Positions 23,064-34,512 of a stretch of 64,000 nucleotides of DNA are shown here, piece after piece; position 1 is the stretch's first letter; every line of letters starts with the position of its first letter. The notes beneath the pieces were generated by a model. It was given only the letters and a program-made list of their open reading frames with translations. It was not told the DNA's origin and ran no database searches. A program made the translations under genes and the position numbers. Location: NCBI GenBank assembly GCA_010093515.1, contig MU001697.1:7178-71177 (forward strand), read 5' to 3'. This DNA comes from Lineolata rhizophorae. Its lineage: Eukaryota > Ascomycota > Dothideomycetes > Lineolatales > Lineolataceae.

Positions 23064-24499
23064 GATGGGAGAGGAAGCTAGGAGGGAGCGAAGGGGGAGT
23101 TGGGGATCCTGTTTTCTGGGAAGGAGGCTCGGTCGGACAATAGTGATGGGTGATGGTGATGATGATGATGACGGAACGGGGCGCCGGAGCAGGGAGGGTG
23201 TGAGCGGTTGCGCAGCGTTGATGTCGTCGATGGTGTCGCGGTGCGAGCGTGGCGATTGCGCAGCCGGCGGCAAGGACAAGACGAGACCGCGGAGAGACGG
23301 ACAGCGGAGCGCGGAGATCCAATGGCCGGGGGAAGCAAACGTCGGCCCAAGGCCGGGCTCGCGGGCTCGTGATGTCGTCTACCGCGACGATCGACGGCCG
23401 CCGGGCTGCCGCCGCCACGCGGCTGTGCACCGCCACAGCGCCGCCACACATGGGGCGCGCGCGCGCACTAGCCGGGGAGGAGCCGCCGGGCGTCCCTGAC
23501 TAGCCAAACACCCCCAGTCCCGGGCCTCGGCCACCACCGGCAGCTCTCATGGTATGTAGGACGGACTACGCATGCTGTATGCAGGCGTTCGGAAGATTGG
23601 CAGGCGGGCGAATCAGGGCGCCCAGCAACGCACAGCAGCGGCCGGGCGGGCCTGGGCCGGGCAAGCGAGCAAGCGAGCAAGTCGGTCTTGGAGGCTCCGA
23701 TTGGCGCGGCCTGCTGGCTGCTGGCCTCGGGCTCCGGGGCGCCGCCGAGGGGCACATGTTTCAAGTCGGGGATGCTGCGAGCGGCGGATGGACGCGCAGC
23801 GAGCGAGCAACAGGTTCTGGCGGGAGAGAATGGGACGGAGGCCGGCTGAAAGGGGCGGGTGGCGCGCGACGAGGAACGAGAAGTCGAGCCTTCGGTGTGT
23901 TTCGAGGTGTTTACGTTGGCCTTTTGCTTCCATCACAAAGGCGGCGGCCGACGTGCGTAGTACGTACATAGCACCTAGGCTTGACGTGGGCAGGCGGCAC
24001 GCCGACTGCACGAAAGCTTGTCTGCGTAGCAGTTCGCGCTCGACAAAGCTGTCTTGCATCGCCCCCTCAGCCCTGTCGAGCTTCGCCGTCCCCCATCCAC
24101 CAACGCAGCTCAGCAGCGGCCTTCTCTTTCGCTAGCCTTTCCTTATAGTACCTAACAAAAGACCCGGCGACCCCGGGTGTAATCAGCATCCTCGTACCTC
24201 CTCCGCAGCTCCAAACAAACCCCGCCGCCGTCAGCTCAGCGCTGGTCTCCCTTCATCTCCCACCCTCCGTTTTCTATTTTAAACAAGGGCGCGAACAGTA
24301 CAACAACCGGGCCGCAATAACATACACGCGGTATTCAGCAGGCTCGTCAGCAAGGCCTGCGCAAAGAGCCCTCGCATTCGCCCGGCTCGCGCTCTCGCGT
24401 ACCTCCGTATCCGCGTGGCTGCGACACCCAGAGCTCCACCCCGAGCTCCACTCGCGACGGGCCCCCGACCCCGGGAGCACCGCACTCCGGAACCCGCAG

Positions 24500-24573
24500 C
24501 AAGCAAAGCAGAGCAAAGCAAAGCAAGCAAGCTGGCAAGCAAGTTACATAGCAAGCAAGCAAGCAAGCAAAAG
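24500..24573 (+). repeat. (CAAG)n-type microsatellite, interrupted
   Basis: AAGCA/CAAG tetranucleotide and pentanucleotide units, broken once by GTTACATAG. It lies upstream of the Chs4-like gene. Confidence 0.8.
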
Positions 24574-24932
24574 CACCCGACGGCGCCAGCCTTCCGTCGT
24601 CGCCTCAAAGCTTGTTGCTCCTCACCCGCCCTTCGGAGCAACCACCCAAGCCTCCCCTCTTGAAACGCCTTCGATCGCAACGCCAGCGGAAACACGGGCC
24701 CTCTCTGGGCCGTGCAGGGTCTTTTCGACAGCCTTTTCCTCCCTCCCTTTTTCCTTTTTGTCCGCGACAAGGCAGACTTACGACGGGCGGTGGACGTTGG
24801 CATTTGCCATGGTTTGAGCAGCCGTTCATCGCCGCCCTCAAAGCGAACCAGAAAGACCAGCTAGCCAGCCCCGGCGTCGAGCCTTACCCAGCGGCGGACC
24901 CTGTGCTCCTCCTCCTACTCCTGTTCCTACTC

Positions 24933-24991
24933 ATACTCCTACTCCTACTCCTACTCCTACTCCTACTCCTACTCCTCCTCCTCCCCTTTCT
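24933..24991 (+). repeat. (CTCCTA)n polypyrimidine-rich microsatellite
   Basis: About eight tandem copies of a TCCTAC hexamer running into CTCCTCCTCC. It lies about 0.9 kb upstream of the Chs4-like start codon. Confidence 0.85.
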
Positions 24992-25419
24992 CCCCCGTGC
25001 CTGGTGCGCGCGCCGGTCGCCCTCCCGGCACCGACGCAAAGCTGGCGCAAGACATTCTGCGACACCCGCGTTCCCGCACCCAAGCAGCCCGAGCGACCAA
25101 GCAGCGTCGCGCTCTGCGCCAGGCCTCGCCCAAGCACCCCGGGCCTTTCCATCTCATATCTCCTTCCTCTTAAGACCTCCACCACGGCTCGAGCTTGGCG
25201 CGCCGCAACACGATCCAGAACGCACGCGCAACGCACATGTCGGCCCCTGGGCCCTGAGTCGCGGCCAGTCGCCTCGTGCTCTTGGTACCGCCCCCGAGAC
25301 TGCTCGTTCTCCTTCATTCACACACGCACAACGCAACGCGTGGTTTCCCTGGCCTCTTTTCTTTTCTCTTTTTCTTTTTTCTTTTTTTTTTCCCCTGTCA
25401 GCTTGCCGTGATTGAAAGA

Positions 25420-25661
25420 GTAAGTACACACACACACACAAACACACACACATGCATGCAAAACAGTCCGAGCCCTGAAACCACGCCCGGGTTCAAGGCC
25501 GAAGAACGGCGAGTGTGGGCCCCGCCTCTTCGTATCCGCGCTACATGGCCTTCCACCACCACCGCCGCCGCCGCCGCCCTATAGGGCTTATGTAGACGTC
25601 TTCCACCCGATTTATCCATTCCTTCTAGCTTATTCTTTCCATCATCTTTTGTGCTGTGCAG
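25420..25661 (+). other. Putative 5'-leader intron of the Chs4-like gene
   Basis: A long pyrimidine tract (about 25345-25395) is followed by a strong donor GA|GTAAGTAC at 25420, and a fitting acceptor GTGCTGTGCAG ends at 25661, about 250 bases before the start codon. Inferred from splice signals only; no coding constraint supports it. Confidence 0.35.
25426..25452 (+). repeat. (CA)n dinucleotide repeat
   Basis: Near-perfect CA repeat with one A insertion, immediately after the GTAAGT donor of the putative leader intron. Confidence 0.85.
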
Positions 25662-25915
25662 CCGGGCGCACAGCTACCCTCCCCGTCTCTCGCGGCTCGT
25701 TGTTATACCATGTCCATGCACTTCAATCTATGCGCGCGCCCGCGTCTCGCTCGCTGACCGGCCCATATTAGCCTATACTAGACCCGCGCCTTCCCCGTCC
25801 CCTGCTCGAAGCAGCCGCGATCGCCAGGTCCCAGACCACGCGGGCCGTGCCTTCTGCCGCCCGCGGTGACACCGCCGCCCGCAACCCCAGACGCCCCCCG
25901 CAAAAGCCGGCCGCC

Positions 25916-28900
25916 ATGGCCTTCGATCCGCACTCGCCGTACCAGCCCCCGCCGCGTGCGTACTACGGCGCCGGCGCCAACAACGCCCCGGCCGGCGCTG
26001 GCCCGACCGGATACGGCCAGCAGCAGTACGGAGGTGGCCCCGGCGGAGGCTACGACGACGGCGCCGGAACGGACGCGTACGGAGAAGGAGGAGGCTACGG
26101 CGCCTACGAGAACGGCTACGCGGAGCCGCGGTCGCAGCGAGCACCACCACCACCACCGGCACCACAACAACCGCAGCAACGAGGATACTACGGCGATATG
26201 AACGGCGGGCCGTACCAGGGCGGCCGCCAGCAGCAACAGCAGCACCAGCACCAGCACCAGCACCAGCACCAGCACCAGCACCAGCACCAGCAGCACCAGC
26301 CGCCGATGCGGCACCTCGCGCAGCTACCCCAGCAACGCCAGCAGTTCGCCGCCCAGGACCAGATGCTCGGCGCCGGCGCGCCTTCTCCGCAACAGGGGCG
26401 CGGCTTCCCGCGCGGCGGCGCTCCGCCGGGCCCGGGCCCGGATGCAGGAGGAAGGATGGGACCGGGGCCCGCGAGGGCGCAAACGGATGGGCAGGCGCAG
26501 CAGGGAGGACGAGCGGCAGGAGCAGGAGGACAACCGCCGATGGCGCGGGCCCAGGGCGGGTTCGAAAACGGGTTCGGCGTGCCGCGGCAGGCGGCGGCGC
26601 CGGAGAGGGTTGCGGGGAGGAAAGGAGGGGGCCCGCCCCCGTCGAGAGGTGGTGGTGATAGTGGTGGTGATAGTGGTGGAAGTGGAGGAGGTGGAGGTTA
26701 GTACTCCGTGCTAGGTGGATACCGCTCCTCCAATCGCTCGTCACCTAACGAGGACGGGTGGGCCGGGGGAAAGGAAAAGGAAGAAATGAAGAGGAGAAAG
26801 CGCTGACTTTTTGCGTTCTTCGCAACCGCTCCCGACAGGTCCCCCGAACCGCATCCTCGCGCCCGAGCCGCCGATCGAGCTCGCCTTCGACAACCCCTTC
26901 CCGGCTTTCCCGTCGAGGAAGAAATCCCCAAACGGCAGCAGCGTCCGGCCCGAGAGGCCTCTCGATGAATTCATGGGCGCTATCAATATCCAGGACGAGC
27001 AGCCGCTGCAACAGCAGCTGCTGCAGCAGCAGCAACGCCCGGCCACATCGAGCAGTAAGATGAGCAAGAGCAGCCATGGGTCGGCGGGGAGGGGGTATCA
27101 GGATAACGGGTATGGTGGCGGATACGGGCAGGGTGACGGCTACGCTGGAGGCGATTTCAGCGGCGCCGGCCCCGGCCCCGGAATGCGCGGCCCGCAGCGG
27201 TTTCCGCCGCAGCAACAGCCGCAACACGAGTACGGCGGCCGCCGCCCCTCGATGGACGACTACGGCTCGCAGGGAGCGGCTGTCTCGCCGCCCTTCTCGC
27301 CGCCCGTGCGGTCCTACACCCAGCCTCCGCAACAGCCGCAGCACCAACAGCAGGATCCCAACGGCTACGGTTACGGCAACAGGCAACCGCCAATGCCACA
27401 GCAGCAGCAGCAGCAGCAGTGGCAGGAACCTGGCCCGGCCGCCGGGTACCATGGCCCGGACTCGCCGACGTACATCCCCCCGCGGCCGGCCACGGCGGGA
27501 GCCGGCGCAAGGCGCCCGAACGGGTTTGCGCCCCACGGGGGCCAGCAGGGGCATCCGCCGCCGATGCCGCCGCCGCACCAACAGCAGCAGTATCAGCCGG
27601 GCGGAGCACCGCACTACCAGCAGCAGTACCAGCAGCCGTATGCTCCCCAGGGCGGCGCCCCGCCACCGCAGCCGCAGTGGGGCGACCAGCGCTCGGCGAG
27701 CCTAGGCGACGTGTACGACGGGTACTACGGCGGCGACGGGGGCCAGCAGCAACATCAGCAGCAGCAGCAGCAGCTGTACGGCGCCCCCGGAGCTTACCCG
27801 CCCCGCCAGGGCTCGAGGGACGACGCGGCTATCGAGGCCGAGATGCCGGATTTCGATAGCGTGCCGAGCGGCGCGAGCGGTGGCGGTGGCGGTGGCGGCG
27901 GCCGCGGCGGGCACAGGAGGGGGAACACGTTGGAGAGGGATCTTGCGGCGGGGGGGATCATGTCGCCGCCAGGGCAAGGGCAAGGGCAGCAGCAGCAGCA
28001 GTATGGTAATGAGGCGCCGGGCGGGTATGGTGGTGGCGGTAATGACTTTGGCCAGGTGGCGCATAAGAGTAGGAGTCAGCCGGACCTGCGCGGGCAGAAC
28101 AACGGCAGCACTGGGAGTAATGATGTCGTCTTCGAGATGCCGGGGGATATCCCGGACGTGCCGCCGATGCCGACGACGGCGTCGGCATCGGCGGGATCGG
28201 AGTACGGTGGCGCGCCGAGGCAGATGCCGAATAGTCGTCAGGGGCCGGGGCCGGCGATGGGGATGGGAATGGGTGCGGGTGCGGGCGCGGGAATGGGTAT
28301 GGGTGCGGGCATGGGACCGGGACCGGGACCGGGACCTGGACCTGGACGTGGAATGGCGCCCCCGGGCAGTGGTCCGATGGGCGGACCTCGAGGCCCTCCT
28401 CCGCCAAACGGGATGGATTCGCGAGGCGTGCCCGCTCAGCGGAGTGCAACGGGCCCGCCGCGGCAGCAGATGTATCCACCGGGCCAACGGCCGCCTCCTT
28501 CGGACGCACAGTTCCAGCAACGGCCGCCAGCTGTCCGCAACCAGTCAGCTGCAACGCAGTGGTCGGACCCGGGCCCGAATCCGCGGACGAACCTGACGTC
28601 GCCGCGCGAGCCGCAGACGTACAGCGCGCCGGCCGGCAATAACGGGCTGCCCAACGGACCCGCGCCGCAGCCGGGCCAGCAGCGTCCGGGCATACCGGAG
28701 AGGCGGAGTAACCCCGACGCCTTGCCCCATCATCCGGTACCTGTGCGGCCTGGCCTGAATCCGAGCCAGCTAGCGCAGACGCCCTCGGTAGGGTCCATGC
28801 AACCGGCCAAGCCCCCTCCTATCCGCCAGTACAACAACGCAAACGACGCGGCTGGGCCGGGACCACAAGGGGGGGCGGCTCCCGCGGGAGAAGGTCGCGC

Positions 28901-30171
28901 CAGGCGACGCGACTCGCAGCCCGTGACGCAGGCGGAGCTCGAGAGCCTGCGGCAGGCGGTCAAGGCGAACAAGGAGGACCACAAGCTCGGGCTGCGGCTA
29001 GTGAAGAAGCTGGTGGAGGCGTCAGTGGTGCTGGCCGACGACGGCGGGCGGGCCGACGTGCGCACGCGCAACAAGAACCGCGAGCGCTTCGTCTTCGAGG
29101 CGCACAAGGTGCTCAAGAAGCTGGTGGCGGGCGGGTTCCCGGAGGCCATGTTCTACATGGCCGACTGCCACGGGCAGGGCCAGCTCGGGCTCGAGGTCGA
29201 CCAGAAGGAGGCCTTCTCGCTGTACCAGAGCGCGGCCAAGCTCGGCCACGCGCCGAGCGCGTACCGCACGGCCGTGTGCTGCGAGATGGGCGCCGAGGAG
29301 GGCGGCGGCACGCGCCGGGACCCGCTCAAGGCGGTGCAGTGGTACAAGCGCGCCGCGGCCCTGGGCGACACGCCCGCCATGTACAAGATGGGCATGATCC
29401 TGCTCAAGGGCCTGCTGGGCCAGCAGCAGAACGTGGGCGAGGCGCTCATCTGGCTGAAGCGGGCGGCCGAGCGGGCCGACGAGGACAACCCGCACGCGCT
29501 GCACGAGCTGGCGCTCCTGTACGAGGCGCCGACGAACGGGGACAAGATCATCCGGGACGAGGGGTACGCGCTCGCGCTCTTCGGGCGGGCCGCCGACCTG
29601 GGCTACAAGTTCTCGCAGTTCCGGCTGGCGCAGGCGTTCGAGTACGGGCTGCTGGGCTGCCGGATGGACGCCCGCACGTCCATCGCCTGGTACGCGCGCG
29701 CCGCCCGCCAGGAGGAGCACCAGAGCGAGCTCGCCCTCTCGGGCTGGTACCTCACCGGCTGCCAGGGCATCCTCGAGCAGAGCGACACCGAGGCCTACCT
29801 GTGGGCGCGCAAGGCGGCCTGCGCGGAGCCGCCGCTGCCCAAGGCCATGTTCGCAATGGGGTATTTCACCGAGGTGGGCATCGGGTGTCCGCGTAGCTTG
29901 GAGGAGGCGAAGAGGTGGTATGGGAGGGCTGCTGGTGAGTTTTTTTTTTTTTTTCTTTTTTATATATCCGGGTTCTCTTGTTTTCTTAGGGTGCCCAGCG
30001 TCTAGAAGATGCAGTTGTCGCTGACGGCGAGGTGCTTTTGCAGCGTACAAGTTTCCCAAGGCGCAGGAGCGGCTCGATGAGCTCAAGCGCGGCGGCGTCA
30101 AGGTGCAGAAGAATAGGGAGAGGCTGTCGCGCAGCAACCAGAAGCAGCACGAGGATTGCGTTGTCATGTGA
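25916..30171 (+). CDS. Chs4/Skt5-type chitin synthase activator, SEL1 repeats, CaaX
   Basis: Predicted activator and localiser of chitin synthase at the plasma membrane. Three exons give 1334 residues: 25916-26696, 26839-29934 and 30044-30171; both joins keep phase. The start MAFDPHSPYQ sits in an ideal GCCGCCATGG context; an upstream in-frame ATG (25847) is less likely. Roughly residues 1-960 are low-complexity Gln/Gly/Pro, including a QH run. The C-terminal third is a series of SEL1/TPR-like repeats, for example YMADCHGQGQLGLE, AKLGHAPSAYRTAVC, AAALGDTPAMYKMGM and GRAADLGYKFSQFRLAQAFE. The end, HEDCVVM, is a CaaX box; yeast Skt5/Chs4 also ends in a prenylation CaaX motif. The N-terminal extension is much longer than in the yeast protein. 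Chs4-like paralogues exist in fungi, so the exact orthologue is uncertain. Confidence 0.9.
26239..26299 (+). repeat. (CAGCAC)n coding hexanucleotide repeat
   Basis: About nine to ten tandem copies encoding alternating Gln-His inside exon 1 of the Chs4-like gene. Such in-frame repeats change length easily. Confidence 0.85.
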
Positions 30172-31234
30172 GATGGGGACGGAGCTTTTGCCCCGGGCGG
30201 GCGTGTTTCTCTTGCGTCTTTTTGGATGAGAACCACAGAGATGCATAACGGCTTTTGTCAGGGCATGGGTATCGTTTCTTTTCGTCCTGTTTACCGGGGC
30301 GCTTTGTGACGGGGATAGACAAGCGCCCAAGCGTGTGCGCACCGGGTGCGGGGACATCATTTTCATGGCGTTTGGCAAAACGGCGATAAACCTTGCGAGT
30401 CTCTCCACCCGCGGAACGACGCAAACACTGAGATGTCTATTCGAAAACAGTAAGACGAGTGCACGGCTGGCTTTGGGTTTGCGGGGCGGCTTAATCGTTG
30501 GTAGAAAAACTGCTTTGGTTATTCATCGGCGAGGTCCTCGCGTATGATCTTCTCATTTGGTGGCGCTCATAGTTATCAGACTAGCGGTGTGCCGACGTAT
30601 CGCTGTCCTTGCCACAAAGCTTTGCACGAAAAGCGCAAGAGTTCGTCTCGGTCCCTAAGTCAGCTCTCGCTTCTCGTGTCGCAATCAATCTCGTGTGCTG
30701 GGGCGTTCCGGGTTCCTGCCGCGCATTCACGCAGCGGCCTTATGTTAAATGTTAATTGTACACGTGGAGTCGAAATCATGGGTAGGACGCCCTTTCTTTC
30801 GTTCGGGTTTCTTGGGTGAGGCCCAACACTTCGGTGACACTTCAAGACACTGCCGAGTTACTACAACACTTGCAACAATCTGGATCCCGACCTATGACCT
30901 CGCACCAGAATAGAGTGGTTCATGCAAGGAAAGAGGTGCGGTCATGGAACCAATCCCTACGAGGCGAGACATAATGCGTATAATCACCGAGGATAATAAG
31001 ATGGTGCAAATGAATGACGTTCGTTGATCTCATAACTCCAGCGACCCATCGGAGCACAGTCATGTGATGTACCTAGGTCCTCAACCCACCCGTCCGACAA
31101 TTCAAAACCTGCACATTCGCAATCCCAAAGGAGAGAGCCAGCGTAGTCAACCACGGGGGCATAATTCCACCTACAGCTGGTCGATCACACCATCCATCCA
31201 ACACAAATCACATGCTACTCCCCCCGGAGCGTCC
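30172..31234. other. Convergent intergenic region, Chs4-like / fasciclin
   Basis: 1.06 kb carrying the 3' flanks of two convergent genes. No gene or repeat is recognised. Confidence 0.5.
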
Positions 31235-33432
31235 CTACAACTCGCCCGCACCGAGCCCCGCCGCCAGATCGGCGTAGTCCTCGTCGCCCTCCTCCGCCCC
31301 AACAACGCCCTCGAACCTGCTCTTGAACTCCTCGACGCTCATCTCGCCCTTGATCCGCTCGGCCGCCGCCGCCGCCGCGCCTGGCTTCGGCGGGATCAGC
31401 ACGCTGGGCACGATCTGCGCGACGCCGTCGGCCAGGACGGCGTCCATGACGGACACCTTGGTGAAGCCGTTGACCTTGATCTTGACGAACGGGCCCCAGC
31501 GCGTCACGTCGACGGGGAGCGGCTTGCCGTGGAGCAGCGTCGGCAAGTCGACGTGGAAGTAGCCGCCGTGGGTGCGGCGGCCGTCCTCCAGGAGCTCCTC
31601 GGGCGGCTCGTACAGGTCGGCCAGGGAGCGCGGGAGCGGGCCCGACGTCATCGCGACCGGGTAGTCGCGCCCCAGCGACGAGCTCGAGTAGAAGGCGTCC
31701 GAGTACAGCGTCTCGTTGAAGACCACGTGGTACTCGAGTAGCGCCTTGAGGTACTTCATGCCGAAGGGCGAGAAGAGGAAGGCGTTGATCTTGGGGCCCA
31801 GCTTCTTGAAGGCCGCGTTGGGCGGTAGGAAGTAGGTGCCACCGGCGTGCGCCGAGCTGTTCAGCGTCGTGTCGAGGCCCGTGCGCTCGAGGCCCAACGA
31901 GAGGGTGCTGAAGGCGGTGGGGACGAGGTTAATGGTCGGGAGGAGCGGGAAGGGAGGAAAGAGCAATTTGTTGAGTGGGTGGATGACGCCGTTAGTGCCG
32001 AACTGGGTTTAGTTGTTAGTAACGTGACAAAAGTTTAACGGTGGATATTTAGACGCAATGCTCCCTAGGAACGAGTTTATCCAGGGCAAGAAACGCAATT
32101 TACTCTGCCATATGGATGCCCGAAAAAGCTCATAATGAAAACTGTCCAGCAATTGCAGCCGACTCCCGGATTCAAGACGTCTAAAAGACGAGTGGCCCAC
32201 AAGCTAGAACTAAGAAAATAATAACCCGCATTATGTGGGTCGACGAGTTGAAGAAATGGTCGTAAACTTACAAAGTTGACACCGATGACTTTGGCATAGT
32301 GATTCAGAGTTAACCCTTTGAGACCCAAGCTCTTCACGATCCGCTGAGGCTTGTCGCCCAGCGAGGATACGTTCAACATCGTAGGTAGCGTGTGAGAAGC
32401 TAGGACGCGGCCGGCGGGGTAGACTTCAGGTAGCAAATGATACAACACAATGGGCTTGATGTGCTTCTTTAGGATGTCCATGCCCTCGGGCGGGATCTTC
32501 TTGAAGGCCCCATCGAGGGGAATAAATCCCGTGATGTTGGCCGACGTGCTGTTGAGGATATCGACGAGTTCCGAGTCCTCCGACACAAGCTCAGAGAGCT
32601 TCTTGGTGTAGTTGGACTTGGAGATAAGCTCGTAGATCGTGAGGTTGAATTTGTGGGCGTGATGCGGGAGCTTGTGGTGTGGCGGCTTCTTGTGAGGCTT
32701 CTTGTGGTGCGGAGGAGGGGTTCCATGATGGGGCGGGTTGTCGCTGGGCGGTCCGTGGTGCGGAGGTTCATCATGAGTCGGAGGTCCGTGGTGCGGAGGG
32801 GGAGGTCCATGATGAGGCGGACCGTCGCGGGGTGGACCGTGTTGCGGAGGAGGTCCATGAGGAGGTGGAGGATGTCCCTGAGGAGGCGGGGGTCCATGAT
32901 GAGGAGGTGGAGGAGGTCCATGATGAGGAGGTGGAGGAGGTCCATGAGGAGGAGGAGGTGGAGGAGGTCCATGAGGAGGCGGGCCGTCGCGGGGTGGTCC
33001 GTGTTGCGGAGGTGGAGGTCCATGATGAGGCGGAGCGTCGTGGGGCTGTCCATGGTGTGGAGGCTCGTCATCAACCGGAGGGCCGCGGAGCGGAGGGCCA
33101 TGCGGCGGATGTGGCGGTTCATCGAACTCCTCGTCAAAGTCGTCGGAATTGAGCAATTCCTCATCAAACCAGCCCCTGAGAGCTTCGTGCTCGAGATATT
33201 GCTCGGCCTCCTCGGCCTCGTCCCTAGCCCAGGAAAGAGCCTCTCCAAAAGCTTGGTCGAGCGCATCTAGAGAGTCCTGGGCGGCATGCTCGACAAAGCC
33301 CTTGAGCTTGGGAGCAATGCCGTCGTGATCAGGCTCGGATTCGACGGCTAGCTCGTTGAGAACTTGTTCGTCGGGGATGACGAAAGCTGCGCCGAGGGAG
33401 GCGGCGAGCGGTAAGGCTGCGTGAAGCTTCAT
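31235..33432 (-). CDS. Secreted fasciclin (FAS1) protein with His/Pro-rich stalk
   Basis: Two exons (32272-33432 and 31235-32002, a 269-nt intron with a CTAAAC branch site) give 642 residues. The start MKLHAALPLAASLGAAFV is a signal peptide. Upstream in-frame codons up to 33558 lack signal character, so the ATG at 33432 is preferred. An acidic segment (about 23-105) is followed by a repetitive His/Pro/Gly stalk (105-260) made of PPHHGPP-type units. Two FAS1 domains follow: about 262-405, with the YHLLPEVYPAGRVL core and VNFFGTNGVIHPL end, and about 410-590, with TYFLPPNAAFKKLGP and LEYHVVFNETLYSD. FAS1 domains usually mediate adhesion at the cell surface. The C-tail is acidic and ends GLGAGEL; no GPI signal is apparent. 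Predicted secreted or wall-bound; the His-rich stalk could bind metal (inference). Confidence 0.9.
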
Positions 33433-34512
33433 CCTGGCATCTAGCAGGGAGAAAATCCACTGCTGTCGACTGGAAAGTAGGTGAACGGCGAGGCCGGGAG
33501 GGATGTAAGAAGGTTGGTCCGCCCCGGTGTCCGACGTAAAACGTCCAGGCAACAGCAATCGGCAGATTGAGGGGTAGCTTTAGTAAGAATACGGCGGTTT
33601 CTGAAAGAGGTCAAAGACGCGACGGCTGCTCCGCAGCTCTCCAACTTAAAATGCTGCACCAAAAGAGTCGACAGAGCAGCAATTGAGGGTGAATTTGGAA
33701 AAGGACTGTGAGGGGCCGAGGAATGCGGACGCTGGCAGTGAGCGGGAAAGCTCGAGGTAGGCACCAGGGAGCTGACGCGGTCGATTTAGGTCGACCCACC
33801 CGAGACCCTCGGCCGGGTTGGTGGAGAGAGCGCGCGAGAACAAGTTGGATGACGACGGGAGCGCGCTACGGCGATACGCCCCGCCAAGCCCCCGACAGCC
33901 CGATAGCCGGCCGCTGCCGCCGCCGACACCCCGTTCACCACCAGCTCTTGTCCCCAGCGCTGCCCTTGTGGGTACTTTGCTAAGCCAACCGCCTGCAGCT
34001 CCCTACGTAGTATGTAAGCAATCGCGAGGCGGACCGCCAGACTGATCCCCCTTGTGACCGCCTGCTCGACGTCCAACGCCGCAGGCGATTCTCTGGACAT
34101 CGTGACCGCGCTAGGTCACGGCACCCGTAGATTTGCACCAGCCAGCCGCTAAGTGAGCGCTCGCTCAGCAACGCCGTCAAACTAGCAAATCGAAGAATAG
34201 CATCCAACGGGAGTAGGATGCTTTGCTTTGAGCCAGGAACGATGCTCGTCTCCAGCAGCCGAGGGCGAGAATCGTTGGCGGGTTGTTCGGCTTCATCCAG
34301 CTGGCGCCAGCTTTGGTGACTTTAAAATCATCATGCCTACGTCAGTTTCGCATGGTGCATCCGATCTTGCCGCGTCGTGCGGGCCCGCGCAACTACGAAG
34401 TCAACTTTCTACTTATAGCAGCTTACGCAACCCCCCATTTTCGTGAGAGTTTTAGCGAGACATCAAACTCTCCAAGTCATCAAAAGGACAATATCATCGG
34501 ATCGCGAGCACC
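33433..34512. other. Divergent promoter region, fasciclin / glutamate decarboxylase
   Basis: 1.08 kb between divergent starts. A CTACGTAGTATGTAAG word lies near 34000-34017. No gene is seen. Confidence 0.5.

Larger units (their letters stand above)
23064..25915. other. Divergent promoter region, Cbp4 / Chs4-like gene
   Basis: 2.85 kb between divergent genes. The right half is unusually rich in simple repeats and pyrimidine tracts (separate entries) and probably forms a long promoter and leader for the chitin synthase activator. A TACGTACATAGCACCTAGG word lies near 23960-23979. No gene is supported; the open frames here are Arg/Pro/Leu-rich shadows of the repeats. Confidence 0.5.

Noticed and set aside
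29022-30236. 404-codon minus-strand frame opposite the SEL1 repeats
   Set aside because: Leu/Arg/Val-rich antisense shadow; the plus strand encodes clear SEL1 repeats and a CaaX end.
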